A DNA stretch of 64,000 nt from Phallus indusiatus. Its lineage: Eukaryota > Basidiomycota > Agaricomycetes > Phallales > Phallaceae. The stretch's first letter is position 1. Each line of letters begins with the position of its first letter. The translations under genes were made by a program, and so were the position numbers. Below the pieces are notes generated by a model, which had not been told where the DNA came from, ran no database searches, and saw only the letters and a list, made by a program, of their open reading frames with translations. Location of the stretch: assembly GCA_027605045.1 (NCBI GenBank), contig JAQFWX010000008.1, forward strand, positions 186,001 through 250,000, read 5' to 3'. Shown in pieces: positions 38,001-50,200 of the stretch.

Positions 38001-40555
38001 GGGTCATGCGATGGGCTGCGTCTGCACCAAAAATTGCGAGTCCATTAAGTCGTTTTTTTACGATGGCAGTGGAACAAACCACTGCGACCACCACGGCCGC
38101 TGTCAATCTTGCTTCAAACTCCTTAGGGTCGAGGATCGCTAACGGCGGTCCCCCGTCCTCATCCAAACAACCCATGAACCATGCTTTATCAGCTCTTGCT
38201 TTCCTCCAAAAAATTGATACACACAATATCTCTGAAGATTGGACATTGATTAGCAGCAAAGGAGTTCCTATCCATAAAAAGACATATCTTGAACTGTCTC
38301 TTAATGTGCCAATTCATAGGAGTAGTAAAGTGATTGAAGGGATTTCGGCGGAAGAAATTGCTCAAATTGTCAACGACACTCGCAGCCGATCTCTTTGGGA
38401 TACTACTTTTGACTCATCACTAACACTGCAGTCTTTTGGAAAAGGTTCTTATACTGCCTTTAGAGTTTATAAAGGAGGCTTTCCGTTTCGAAGTAGAGGG
38501 TTGTATGTCGCTCATATTACCGGAAGGCTCTTAAAATCTGTCGACGCTCTTTCCCCGGGTGCGCGCACGCCAAGCGACTCATTACACCCCTGCCCTACCA
38601 CAATATTTTGTGTATCTGCGTCCTTCAATCCAGATGCGATTGAAATTTCTTTCGACCCCACTAAATACAATCCACATGGCCTTCCAATTGGACAGGTTAT
38701 CATTGAAGGCTGGATCCTGGAAACACTAGATCCCTACACAATTGAGAACTATGCTATTCCATCCACGAAATGCACATACCTGACGGCTGTTGATTTCGGA
38801 GGCTCAATACCGTTCGCCTATAGTTCAATGCTGAACGCATCCCTTCCTCGAGTTATTCTCTCTGTCGAACAATTCGCGAAGGCAAGCGCCGGATTTCCTT
38901 TGGTGCGATTGCCACCCCCAGCCATGGCAATTTTGCCTGATGTCGACGAATCACCCGCCGTTTCGGAATTAAAATCTATAAGCTCACGTTGGATTCTGGA
39001 GGATGGAGATAGCTTGCGGTCACTTATCTCCCAGGATTCAGATATAACAACAAAAAAGTTTCAGGTTGCCATATTGTTATCACCTCGGAGCATACCAGAC
39101 AGTCCCAAAACGCCTCGTCCATTCCTTGCCTTACTACAGACGCAGTCCCCAACTTCGCCTAGTCCAAGATCGCTGAATCCCTCGCCTGTAGCGACAGTGC
39201 GATCTCGCGCCATATCGACGCCTTCGAGGTCAATGACAATGCCTGGACCGGTACTTCGAGATAGCGTTCGTACGATAACTGCTTCAATGAATTTGGGGAT
39301 CGACGTCGGTTCACTCGATCTCATCTTGGGAGAAATTGTTCTCGATACCAAGCTATATCCTAATGGCTACATTATCACTGCGAAATCTCTTCTAAGAGAT
39401 GCAGCGACTACAAATACATTAATATCACTTTCGTTAATTTCTTCATCTTCCAATCTTCCCATTTTATGTTCATGTCATGAACTTCCTCCCACTCCCTCGC
39501 ATTCATCTGGTTTAAACACCGACACGCCTAGGAGGCAATTGTTACGGTTCACTCTTCCGACAGCGCAATATGATAGTACTACTGACGATCCATTGTCGCT
39601 TCAAAAATCTGCACGACCTTTATGGCTGTCAGACTTGGAAACATACGGTGCCATAATTGAGATTTCAATCTCTCCTGTGGAAGACAAGACGGGGAAATCC
39701 CCAACAGTACTTTTCAATGGCTCAACTTTGGAGATCATGAAGGAAAAAGACTCGTCGCGATTATTAAGAAAGGAGCTCGACAACGAGAGGCTTGGGTCTC
39801 TGCCTCGATTGTCCAGGTACGATTTGAGCGTTTTGACGTATGATCACTCAAAAAAAGACTCTTCTATCAACAGAACTTTGATGTCTCCGGGGGAAGATGA
39901 ACTGCCCAAAGAGTTGGTTGAACCTATTGCTCTTGCCACTGTATTATTATTCAAATCTACCGACTCGAATCCACCTCCAACGCCTGACACTGCTGATAAA
40001 ACTGCAGAGGGAAGCCCCGATCTCCTGCGACGCGCTCCTTCGGGCGATCTCACAAAGGATGTGAACGAGGTGTGTTCTTATATGTCAAATACTGTATTCA
40101 GCTAACCTGTGGGAACGCAGGAGTCGCAACCACCTTCCGAACAGGCCGAAGTAGCATCACAAACAGGTCTTCTGAGGTTCCTGAACGGTTATCAAAGTGT
40201 GCTTTTCAGACGACCTAGTCAAAACATAGACGGATCAATAAAGTCTCCAAGATCAGCTTCTGGTAGTTCTACCCCGAGTAACTCCGAATCCAAGCTGATC
40301 CAAGCTGTGGCGACGCAGGCGACGGCTAGACAACAATACCCCTTGTCGATGGTCCTTATCATTGGCTTAATTTCATTTTTAATTGGCTCGCTTTTGAGAT
40401 CTCTTCTCACACCTGCAGATTTCATCTACTTGTCGAAGGATTTGTCCGAACTTCAAAATGATAGCAAGGGCTGGAGGGAAATCAAGCGTTTAGTAGAGGT
40501 TAAGCAAATTTTTGGGGGCTGGGATTTACTAATCGGTGTCGTAAGACGGCATTAA
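35091..40555 (+). CDS. Large protein with three START-like modules and a C-terminal membrane segment
   Basis: Predicted lipid-binding (START/Bet v1-like) protein of 1,713 residues. Exons: 35091-35107, 35158-35577, 35640-35779, 35836-36735, 36790-37027, 37078-40069 and 40121-40555; every junction keeps frame. Module 1 (about 10-330) includes WKAILTTPDVRPEWDPSVET and NYTLGWPANPRDTVTISKTY. Module 2 (about 510-790) repeats the pattern: LLQDVNELTELWHWRSKPSW then PVNARDAILLKTVYKSP. Module 3 (about 950-1,190) has IVNDTRSRSLWDTTFDSSLT and TKCTYLTAVDFGGSIPFAYS. A disordered region and a beta-rich part follow, then the hydrophobic segment YPLSMVLIIGLISFLIGSLL (about 1,640-1,660) near the end. This suggests a membrane-anchored lipid sensor or transfer protein, perhaps at contact sites; ligand and location are unknown. 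Confidence 0.8.
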
Positions 40556-40748
40556 AAAATTCAAATAATGGACGCTTCGAACGAGACACGACGCAATATG
40601 TATTTTTATGTCACGACTGCATTTTTATCGTTATAGTAGTAAGAATATATAATCATTTTTGACAAATAAAATACCAGATATATACAGCCGGGCATAACAT
40701 CAATTTTGCTCCCAGAAAGTAACTAAAGCATCTCATTTCGGCCAAAGG

Positions 40749-41803
40749 TTAGGAGTCGTATCGTACAGGCTCGTCTTGGTAGTTATCGTAAGGGGTATTG
40801 TATGGCTTCGGAGCGGATAGTTGAATAGGCTGATAGGAGACCGGTACAGCCCGGTTTTGCAAAGTGCCGCCACCCCGTCTACACGAATATACACCCAGAC
40901 CTAAGCCTATTAAGCTTAGAACAGTGGCGACCACGACCAATCCAGCGATGACATGACTGAAGTCCAACAATTGTTTAAGTGTGTTGGAGTCAGAAGATGA
41001 GCCGGATGAGGTGTCAGCAGAACTTCCATCAGAGTTAGTCTGCGCAAGAGCTGAAAAGAATGAGAAGGACGAATAACTTGTGATAGTGTAGATATTCACC
41101 GAGTAAGGATACGACTCTGGATTTTGCTACCGTATTAGGACTGCACTAGATTATTGCACGGTTCAGTATTAGTGATAAAAATTATCATGAAGTTACATAC
41201 TGTGCCTGGTGGTCCGCCTCCAAAGGAGTTGGTCCGAATAACAGAGTGAACACCACCGGGACTTGACGAAGCGTCTGAGACGTAATTCGTAAGATCGTTG
41301 GAAGATGGGCCGTTGCTGAAAGTTGGGTTGGAAGCAGTGAGATTCGTAGACGGATTTGTTAGCTGTACGATATCCATTGGACCAGTCCCCGCATCGACAG
41401 AAAATTGAGAGCCACCAGGCGCAACGTTTCCAACCGTCTTGCGCACAACCACTTCCGCGGCGGCGGCGGAAATACCTGCACTTCTAGCTTTTGATAAGTC
41501 AGTCACTATATCATCCGCTGTGCAAGTGACATCGAAAACGTCTGCTACGGTGCCATTATATCTGGGTCGTTTATGAGCATATGACAGAAAAAATAAATGA
41601 CATAGCGTAGCTCACACAGGAGATCCTTGGTCAGAACACGCATAGTGTGCGTATCCTGCCATGAGAAGAAGATTCTGTACATTTTTAGGGTCCAATTTCA
41701 ACTGGCTTGCCGTTGAGCTGGAAAGAGTACATGATTTTGCTGAAGAGATCGTAGCTCCCTGGAGAAGCAATAAACCCAATGTCAAACAGCCCAAGCCCAA
41801 CAT
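40749..41803 (-). CDS. Predicted secreted or single-pass membrane protein, unknown function
   Basis: Not recognised as a named family. The ATG at 41803 opens a good signal peptide, MLGLGCLTLGLLLLQGATIS, followed by a Cys-containing ectodomain with KNVQNLLLMAGYAHYACSDQ, VADVFDVTCTADDIVTDLSK, VDAGTGPMDIVQLTNPSTNL and Asn/Ser/Gly-rich linker. A small exon (CSPNTVAKSRVVSLL) leads to a Ser-rich stalk, a hydrophobic helix VIAGLVVVATVLSLIGLGLG, a short basic CRRGG stop-transfer and a Pro/Tyr-rich cytosolic tail ending RYDS at 40749. The layout is a type I membrane protein. An in-frame extension upstream of 41803 has no ATG. Converges on the triple-START gene. Function is unknown; a cell-wall or surface role would be a guess. 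Confidence 0.7.
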
Positions 41804-42056
41804 ATCGTGAAATCGTGAAGGGGAAGCGATATGGGAAGAATATTCTGTTAGGGTATCGTTTTTATTCAAGCCATATGCTTAGTTCGGGCATTGATGCCCG
41901 TATTAGAAGACCACACTCGGATTTAATTACTAGCGGGGAATAAAAATTACCGTGTATGTGTATTATGCAAAATCAAATAAAGTAAAAAAGTCTAAGAGCA
42001 GCGATTATAAACAAGATAATATGGTTTAACAAAGAGAAGTTCTTTTTGGAGAGACA

Positions 42057-43877
42057 TTAGAGACGCGCCTGAACCGTCCTCCGGTTATTCGCGCCGTCAC
42101 CCAGATACCACAAAGCGCCTTCGATCACATAAGCAAACCATTCCTCCACCAACTTTTGGTCGTACTTGCTCACATCGGCGAATAAAATGAATGTGAGTTG
42201 TTGGTTTAAAGCAATTGATGTTAGGTACAGTTCCTCCGGCCTGCACCTCAAGTAGGGGCGAATATTTCTGATATGAATATTAGATATTATGTCGTCCTCC
42301 TTCTCGTCTAATGGGTAATTCGTGGGTATCAATGTATGAAGCTGTATCGACTCGTTAGGCCATCGTCTAAAAACTTTATAAAACGCTTACATCACCAACA
42401 GTGGAACACCCGTTTGCATAAGTAAAGTCCGGCCTGTACATATCAACGAGTTCTTTTTTACCAGGATCCAGCATGGCCCTCCATCGGTCCGCCAAAATTT
42501 TAGACCTTTGTAAAGTCCTTGAACGCGATAGTTCAGCAAATTCCACGAGGAGCGGATGTTTCAAAAACACTTTTGATTGGCGTTTGGAAGTTCCGCATCT
42601 CGAAAGAAATTGCTTTTCTGATAATAAAGAGTCGAAGCTTGGATTCTCTTCAATTTTGCCATTTCCTAACCTGGCGGTTGGCATATGCGGCAGTATTGTC
42701 TCGTACCAAGCAACAGCGATGCAACAACGCGTAGATCCTCCGTTTTCCAGCCATTCGGGATCCAAATAGGATCTCAAATTGAAAGGGCCGAAAAAGTACG
42801 TCGGCTCTTTCGTTCTGTGTTCCCATTCGGATTGAGAAATCAACCCTTTGGCGTACAACTTGTGAGTGAGCTTGGCATGTGCCAGCTGTAGAAGGACGGG
42901 GAAGACATTCCCAAGCGTAATCCCTTTCTGACGACAAGAGGCTAGAAGCTTTCTAGTTTGTTCTCTGTCGAGTTGATAGTGAAAGGTCCTGCATTTCAGA
43001 GGATTTGAAGGGATGTGGTCAGAATTCGTTTGAGGCAGGGTATAGCCACCCTAAGATAGCAACGTGAACAGGTCTTCAAAGGTATCGAGGAATACGCTCA
43101 ACGAAACTACTTACCCGCATTCTCAACAGTCTTCGATTATGCATTACCGTTGCAATCGCTTTCTTCCACCGCTGGACAGGTATTGGAAGTCTTTTCGAAG
43201 GGTTTAAAGGGTCTATTGAAGGGTGTTGTTCCAGGGACTTTTCCAAAGGAACTGAAGGTCGATATATTGATGGAACCGTCCTGCGGCATAAGATATCGAA
43301 AAATTGTTTGAACATTGAGTATACGCTCACTCCATCCATGATGGAATGTCGCATATGCACGATGATATGATGTACAGCCTTTCCAGGAGGACACTGTTTT
43401 GTCTGGGAGACAATCCAAAGCTGGCATAATAACTGATTTGAAAGGCGAGGTTCATCATTCAAGGTTTTGTTGACCAAATGACAGGCTTCTTCCTCTGAGC
43501 TAACGCTGGTGAAGACCAACTCATCTTTGAACAATGTATGCAGACGTTTTTCGTCTATTACAAAGTCGACCCAGCTGCCGTCCTCTCTTTCCTGCATGGT
43601 GGCCCCCAAGAGAGGGTGCAATTTCTTGATCACGAGCCATGCCCCGGATACGTTTTCACAGGAAAATAATTCATCCGCAGTTGCTTGGGAGGACTCAACT
43701 GTGAATTGCGAAGCGGCTAGAAACAAAGTTGAGTAATTAGAGTAAAACAAAACAAGGTTCTGCCTCACTGTCGGAAATGCCTCTATAAACGGTGTCCCAA
43801 TAGAAGGCACATTCAACCTCGCCAAGTGGACGAGTAAATGAATTTTTTTGGCCTTGTATGCGACTCCAAACGGGCAT
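42057..43877 (-). CDS. HxxxD acyltransferase / condensation-like protein
   Basis: Member of the CoA-dependent acyltransferase superfamily (condensation, alcohol acetyltransferase and similar folds). Start at 43877: MPVWSRIQGQKNSFTRPLGE then VECAFYWDTVYRGISD; a GTGAGG-donor intron joins to TASQFTVESSQATADELF. The catalytic HxxxD motif is visible in HMRHSIMDGVSVYSMFKQFF (about 43,310-43,365). The second half has FHYQLDREQTRKLLASCRQK, GITLGNVFPVLLQLAHAKL, TYFFGPFNLRSYLDPEWLEN and ends NNRRTVQARL at 42057. Length is near 500 residues, in the normal range. Acceptor substrate cannot be told from sequence. It is divergent from DNMT5 with only 331 bp between starts. Confidence 0.75.
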
Positions 43878-44208
43878 TGTGGGGAGGTGAAAAAAAAACT
43901 TGTGAAGATAAAAGATAGCCAGGGCAGACTTTTTATACACCAAAAAAATTCATCATCACCGACATGAGCGAATGGGACATCACATGAGAAAGAGATGCAT
44001 TAAAATTGGATACCCCAGGGAAACAATCAGGTTATCACCAAGCGACACGGTGGCCCCTGCCGGCTTGTGGAACTTTGCTTAGCACTTCCAAAACCCGATC
44101 TCCGTCCAGAAGCCGTGACGACGCGTTACTTTCGTGACAGCTCCTGGTTGTCCTGCCGTAACCGACGCGTCTATCAAAGAATCAACTTTGTTTCCGTCGC
44201 CACTGGCC
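43878..44208. other. Divergent promoter region, acyltransferase / DNMT5
   Basis: 331 bp between start codons of opposite strands; both promoters must lie here or overlap upstream coding sequence. The DNMT5 frame stays open upstream of 44209 without an earlier ATG, to about 44134. Confidence 0.5.
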
Positions 44209-47200
44209 ATGGTGAAAGACAAAACCGCAGCGGAACGTCCGAAAACACAGCAGAAGCTGACCAAGTTTTTCCAGTCAGGTAAAAAATCAGATCCCAACTC
44301 GGAGTCGGACGCGTCGGACAACGAAGGCTCCAACATCAATCAGGTCGCGTCGAAAGCAAGCACTAAACTCCCTCCTGACCAATCTGATCTTCCTCCCATC
44401 CATGATATTCCAAGTATTTTCGCCGACCTTGTCAATCGTATTCCACAAATACAAGGCGTCGTCCAGCACGTCCACGGCCGCAAGCTACGTGTGGCCACCA
44501 TGTGTTCAGGAACGGAGTCTCCACTTCTGGCGTTGAATTTAATTCGCAGATCTATCAAAGAAAAGTACGGAATGACATTAGACTTCGAACACATATTCTC
44601 TTGTGAAATCGAGCCATTCAAGCAAGCTTACATTGAACGTAATTTCAAACCTCCAATTTTGTTTCGGGATGTCTGTGAGCTGGGTGGAGAATACGCGTAA
44701 GTGCCACTGGCAACCAGACAACCTATTTTTATAGATGACCAAATTTTTTTTTAAGAACGACTGCGTACGGATCTCGAGTGAAGGTTCCGGGAAACGTGGA
44801 TATTCTCATCGCAGGTACATCCTGCGTCGATTATTCAAATTTGAACAACGAAAAACAAGATATTGATGCTGAGGGAGAATCCGGTCGCACTTTCCGTGGA
44901 ATGATGTCCTGGGTGACAAATCATCGCCCTCCAATCGTTATTTTGGAAAATGTCTGTAGCGCCCCTTGGGACAAAGTACAAAAATACTTTGAAGCCAAGT
45001 CGTACAGTGCCGCGTACATGCGAGTTGATACCAAAAACTTTTATATCCCCCATACCCGCACTCGCGTATACCTTATGGCTGTTGACAAAAAAAAGTCGGA
45101 TTTGCCCGACGATTGGAAAGGGCTCATCAAGCAGTTTTATCGGCCGGCTTCGTCGACGCTGGATGCGTTCCTTTTGCCTACGGACGATCCCAGAATACAT
45201 CAAGCTCGCGAAAAGCTGGTTCTGGAAACTTCGGGATCAACCGATCGGAGAACTGGTAGAATTGATTGGGGACGTTGCGAATCTCGCCATCAACGAGCCC
45301 GGCTAGAAGAGGAACTCGGTGGTAAGCGACCATTGACTGGTTGGGATGAAGGTACGACGATATTTCGAATATTAAACAGTCTTTTTCTGAGTAAAATAAT
45401 AAGGTGGCTACTGTAATTTACCCGATTTTGCATGGAATGATTGGGGTGTAATTCAAGTCGAGCGTGTATGGGATCTCATGGATATATTGCTCCTTCGTGC
45501 TGCCAAAGACGGGGTGGACCCTTCTTTTAAAACGTTAGTTCGGCCCTTTTCACTGTTCTCCTTGTGCCATCTAACTTTCAGCTAGGCAAGTTTGGAATCT
45601 ATCTCAAAATGTGGATAGAAATATAGGAACTCGACCGGGTATCTGTCCCTGTTTGACACCAACGATGATTCCTTACGTCACAAACCGTGGCGGTCCCATG
45701 ATAGGCTTAGAGGCTCTCTCTCTGCAAGGGCTGCCGGTAGATGAGCTTCTACTCACCCGCGAGACGGAAGATCAACTAGCGGACTTGGCAGGTAACGCTA
45801 TGTCAACCACAGTTGTTGGCGCCAGTATTATGGCTGCTTTAATCGTTGGGAAAAAACTGTTGAAAGGGGTCGATGCAGATGATGATTCCATGGAGGTGGA
45901 TAGCCTAACGTCAAAAAAAGAGAACATCATTGGCGAGGACCAACTCCATTCGAAGCACTTAGACCTTACGGAAGCAGTCGAACATTCGTTTCAGACTCTT
46001 CTCCAAAACGCCAATAATTCGTCCAGGTTATGTGAGTGCGAGGGAAGAACAGGAATGACGAATCGTCCCATTCGTCGCTGCAAAGACTGTAGCACGACTA
46101 CTTGTGTTAAATGTGGCGGACGTCCAGAGCATGATTATGCCCCCATTGACTTCACCCATGCTCCACGCATTCCGCCAACCCAGTTCGCGGAGGACATTAA
46201 GACGGCGCTGCCAATGTGTTTGAGCATCGGTGGCATGAGTGCAGAGTATCTGCAAGAAATAAAGGAATCGTGTCAAGCGAACATTAGTGACGACGATTGG
46301 AAATCGTGGAGTACCGCGGCCCTTTTTGCTTGTCAGAATGAGCTCTGCTTTTCAACCCTGAAACGTCAGGATATCTGGGTAGCAATTTATAATTCCCCCA
46401 CAGCTGTGCTCGAGCTTTTGTTGCACCCCAAGCAAACTGAGTGGCGTTTATTTGGAAAGCCAGATCCGTCCGTTCCAGCTAATAGCCCCGTTCGAAAGTT
46501 CCTTTCGCTTCCAGTGGCACGATCGGTTTGCAAAGGGGATTTACTGGGCGGGAAGTGGGAATTCGGACTTCCACATAAAGTGGCGTTTGATCTCACAATC
46601 AAAGGTGTTGGAGACTTCGTACCCTCATGGGAGGCACGATTGGGACTACAAGGAGCAGCATATAAAGACCGCCAAGTTCATACTCATCTAGAGATATCGG
46701 TTCCTAAAGAGTATAAGCGGTACTTGGATCGCGATATATCTGGGACCTACAAATACCTTCCGCAGTGCGGAAACGCAAATCATTCCCTCCACAAGAAGGT
46801 CGAAGAAACAAGCCTTCCTAATTTATTTTTCTTTATTGAACCTACTAGATGCGGCGAAACTTCTGAAGATCCTTTCGTGTTTTCTACCAATATTAGACGA
46901 TATGAATTTGGGGAAACTCGACCGACTATTTGTAGCTTGGATCCGAAATGGCGGCAAAGCGATTCAAATGACGTCGAAACGGTGAAATGCCACGCTCCTT
47001 GTCAATGGGTTTCGGCTCCGAAAGCCAGCTTGCAGGTTGGTACAAAATCATTACTTCTGGGAGTAGACTAACATACCTTCCAGCTTAAACCGCGGCCGGC
47101 AGAATTCAAAGTGCCTGCAAAAGAACTCGACCTCGTTGTTTCGCAAAAGACTTGCGCTAATGCTAACGCGATTCTCATTTGCAACGTTAGACTACAAGGT

Positions 47201-50200
47201 CAAGCTGGACCTGAATGGCCTCGAGAAGGGTGGAGGGAAGTTGACGCCGTGCATGCACGAACAGTCTTCCAATCAATTGGATGGATCATTGAGCGTGTCA
47301 AGAATATTGGTGGTCATGTCGATCGATGGATAAATGTCCCAATTGAAGATAACGGTAGTGCTTGTGAACGCTGTGCTCCTAAGCCCCCGAAGTTACTCTG
47401 GAGGAAAATCGACCGCAAGGTCAAGGCTGTAGAAGATCAATCGCAGGCTGGTGCTTTCGAGCAAGCATTGAAACATCGCCCGAGCGCGTTTGTTACTCAA
47501 TTAAAACTAGATCCCGATTCTAATATTGGCAGTCTGCGTATTGGGGTCAACATGCCTTCGTTAATTCACCGCGCGGTCTCTCGACTTCCTACTGAGCATC
47601 GTTCTGAACCGCCCACTGTGTCCTGGCGTCTTACGACGAATTACACACCTCCTGCAAAGTTGGTGCTTCCGAAATTCACGTTAGTGGGAAATAAACAAGA
47701 TCCAGAACATAACCAACCGCCGAATTTCCGAATCCCGCTTCGTAAAGAACAACTGCGGTCGTTGAGTTGGATGATCAAACAGGAGTCCAAAGAAGCTAAG
47801 CCCTTCATTGAAGAAGAAATTGCCGAAGCTGTCTTTGAGCCTTTGAGCTGGCGCGCTGAAGGGCGAGCTCAACGGCCTGTACGGATAAGAGGCGGCGTTT
47901 TGGCTGATGAAGTTGGTTATGGAAAAACAGCCATTACACTCGGTCTCATCGATTGCATGCCGTACGACAAATCGGATGCACCCCCGCAAGAACTTGTTCG
48001 TGGCCGTATTTTCGTCAGGGGCACTTTAGTCGTTGTCCCACCTCATCTTACACGACAGTGGGCATCTGAAGCGAAGAAGTTCTGTGGTAACACTTTTAAG
48101 GTCGAAGTGATCTCCACCGCCACCAGCCTCAATTCCCTCAGCATTGAAGATATTCAGAACGCAGACATCATCATCGTGGCTTCGAACTTGTTCAAATCGT
48201 CTGTATACTTAACCAATTTAGAGGCTGTTTCCGCCAGCGGCGCGCTCCCACTCAAGGAGGGAAGGTACTTTAACGCCAGGCTAAAGCAGTTACTATCCTC
48301 GCTCAAAGATCAAGTCGAACTGCTTAAAAAAGATGGCGCCAGTGCTGTTTTGAAAAAGATAGAGGAAGCGGAGTCAAAAGGTGAGATAAGAGGCTTTACT
48401 TTTTATCATTTTACTCACCATTCACAGGTGCCGAGCTTGAGGAACAAATGCAGCCATTAAAGCGTCTTAAGGGCAAGAAATATAGGGAGGTGAACGAAAA
48501 GAAAGACCCAAAGAACATTCGGATTGTGAAGGAGGAAACGGTCCCCGTGGCTTCCAATATCACACCTAATGCCAACCTTCAATGTGTGGTCATGGTTCCG
48601 CCTCTTCCAGAGAAAGTTTCAAAAAGCCCTTCGTTGCGTGATGCTCAGAGTTCAACCGAGTCAGACAAAGAGGATGCGCCTCGCGGTCAACGGCGAAAAG
48701 CAACTAAAGCCGTGGTAGTGATTTCGGACGAATCAGGAGATGATGGATCAGGTAGTGAATACGGAGATGCCAAAATGAGTCATGCAACATCAGAACAGTC
48801 GGAAGAAAGTGCGGTATCGGAAGATGAGATGTCGGTTGACTCTAGTTCGGAGGACGAGAAGCCGCGAAAGTCGAAAAATGCTGGCAAGTCGAAACCAGCA
48901 AAAAAGCCCAAAACGCTCGCAGGTGGAGGGAAAAAAAGAAAGAGCGAAATGATGGATTCTGATGATGAAACAGACGAGTCAAATCCGAAGAAAAAGATGA
49001 AGAAGGAAACCAAGCCGAAAGCTAGTCGAGTGAAGGCTGATCCTTGGAAATTGAAGTCGACGGCGGTTCAGAAAGACTGGAAGAAGTTGCAAGCACCACC
49101 GCTCGAGATCTTCCACTTCCATCGGCTGGTTATTGACGAGTATACGTATTTAGACGGAAAGACGCATTCATTGATCACCAGTCTCCAAGCTACTTGTCGT
49201 TGGGTTCTTTCAGGAACACCGCCCGTTCACGACTTCCCTTCACTTAAAACTATCGCCGTCTTTTTGGACATCCACTTGGGTATCGACGACGATGGCGAGA
49301 GTCAGTCTGTTGTTCAAATCAAAAAACGGAAACGTGATCAAACTGGTAGGTAGCCTATATGCTCTTGAAACATATTTGTTGAGTACGTGTTTAGATGTGG
49401 AAAAGTTTCACTCGTTCCGTGAGGTACATAGTCTTGAGTGGCATGCTCATAGACATCAAGTCGGACAAGGTTTCCTTGATCAATTCGTCCGTCAGGTAAG
49501 TGCAGTGGTTTTCTAACCTATACCCGAACTTACACGTCTTGAAGAATAAACCTGAAATCGACGAAATCCCTGCCACCGAGCACATAGAAACAGTTTTCCT
49601 TCCTGCGGCAGAGCGAGCTATTTATCTCGAACTCGACCATCATCTTCGTGCGCTTGACATGACAATCAAGCGCGGAAAGAAGAACGAAAGTGACCGAGAG
49701 AAACGATTACAGAAGTCTTTGGGTGAGAGCAAGTAAGTCATTTCATGTTTTCGGCACACACACACCCCTTACCTTTCACTAGCTCAGCGGAAGAGGCACT
49801 CCTTAAACGTTGTTCGCATTTCGATCTTGAGACTTCCGACAAAGAGAATGCAATGAAAGCTTGCGAGATCATTGTCAAAGATCGTACAGCTCAACTGGAC
49901 GAATGCCGGGCAGACTTACTCAAGAACGTTGGGAAGGCACTTGACATGCAGAAGCGGATCGGCAAAACAGAGGACGAAAGCTTGTTCCAAGAGTGGTTGC
50001 GGGTTACTCGTGCGGAAGGTGTGGGTGACAGAGACGCGACTGATATCATTTTGGATATTCTGCAAGAAGCAGGTGCGGACGCCCAAAGTTCTTCTAGGAC
50101 GACGGCGAATACTGCGGGAAATGATAAGGCGAAAGCATCCGGAAAATCCGTTAAGTCTGCGAAAGGGAGAGGAAAGGAGAAGCCGCAAGATATCGCGGAT

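Noticed and set aside
45534..45595. Apparent stop codon at the start of DNMT5 exon 4
   Set aside because: Using the acceptor gctag at 45585 instead of the earlier ttcag avoids the TAG and restores VWNLSQNVDRNIGTRPG in frame.
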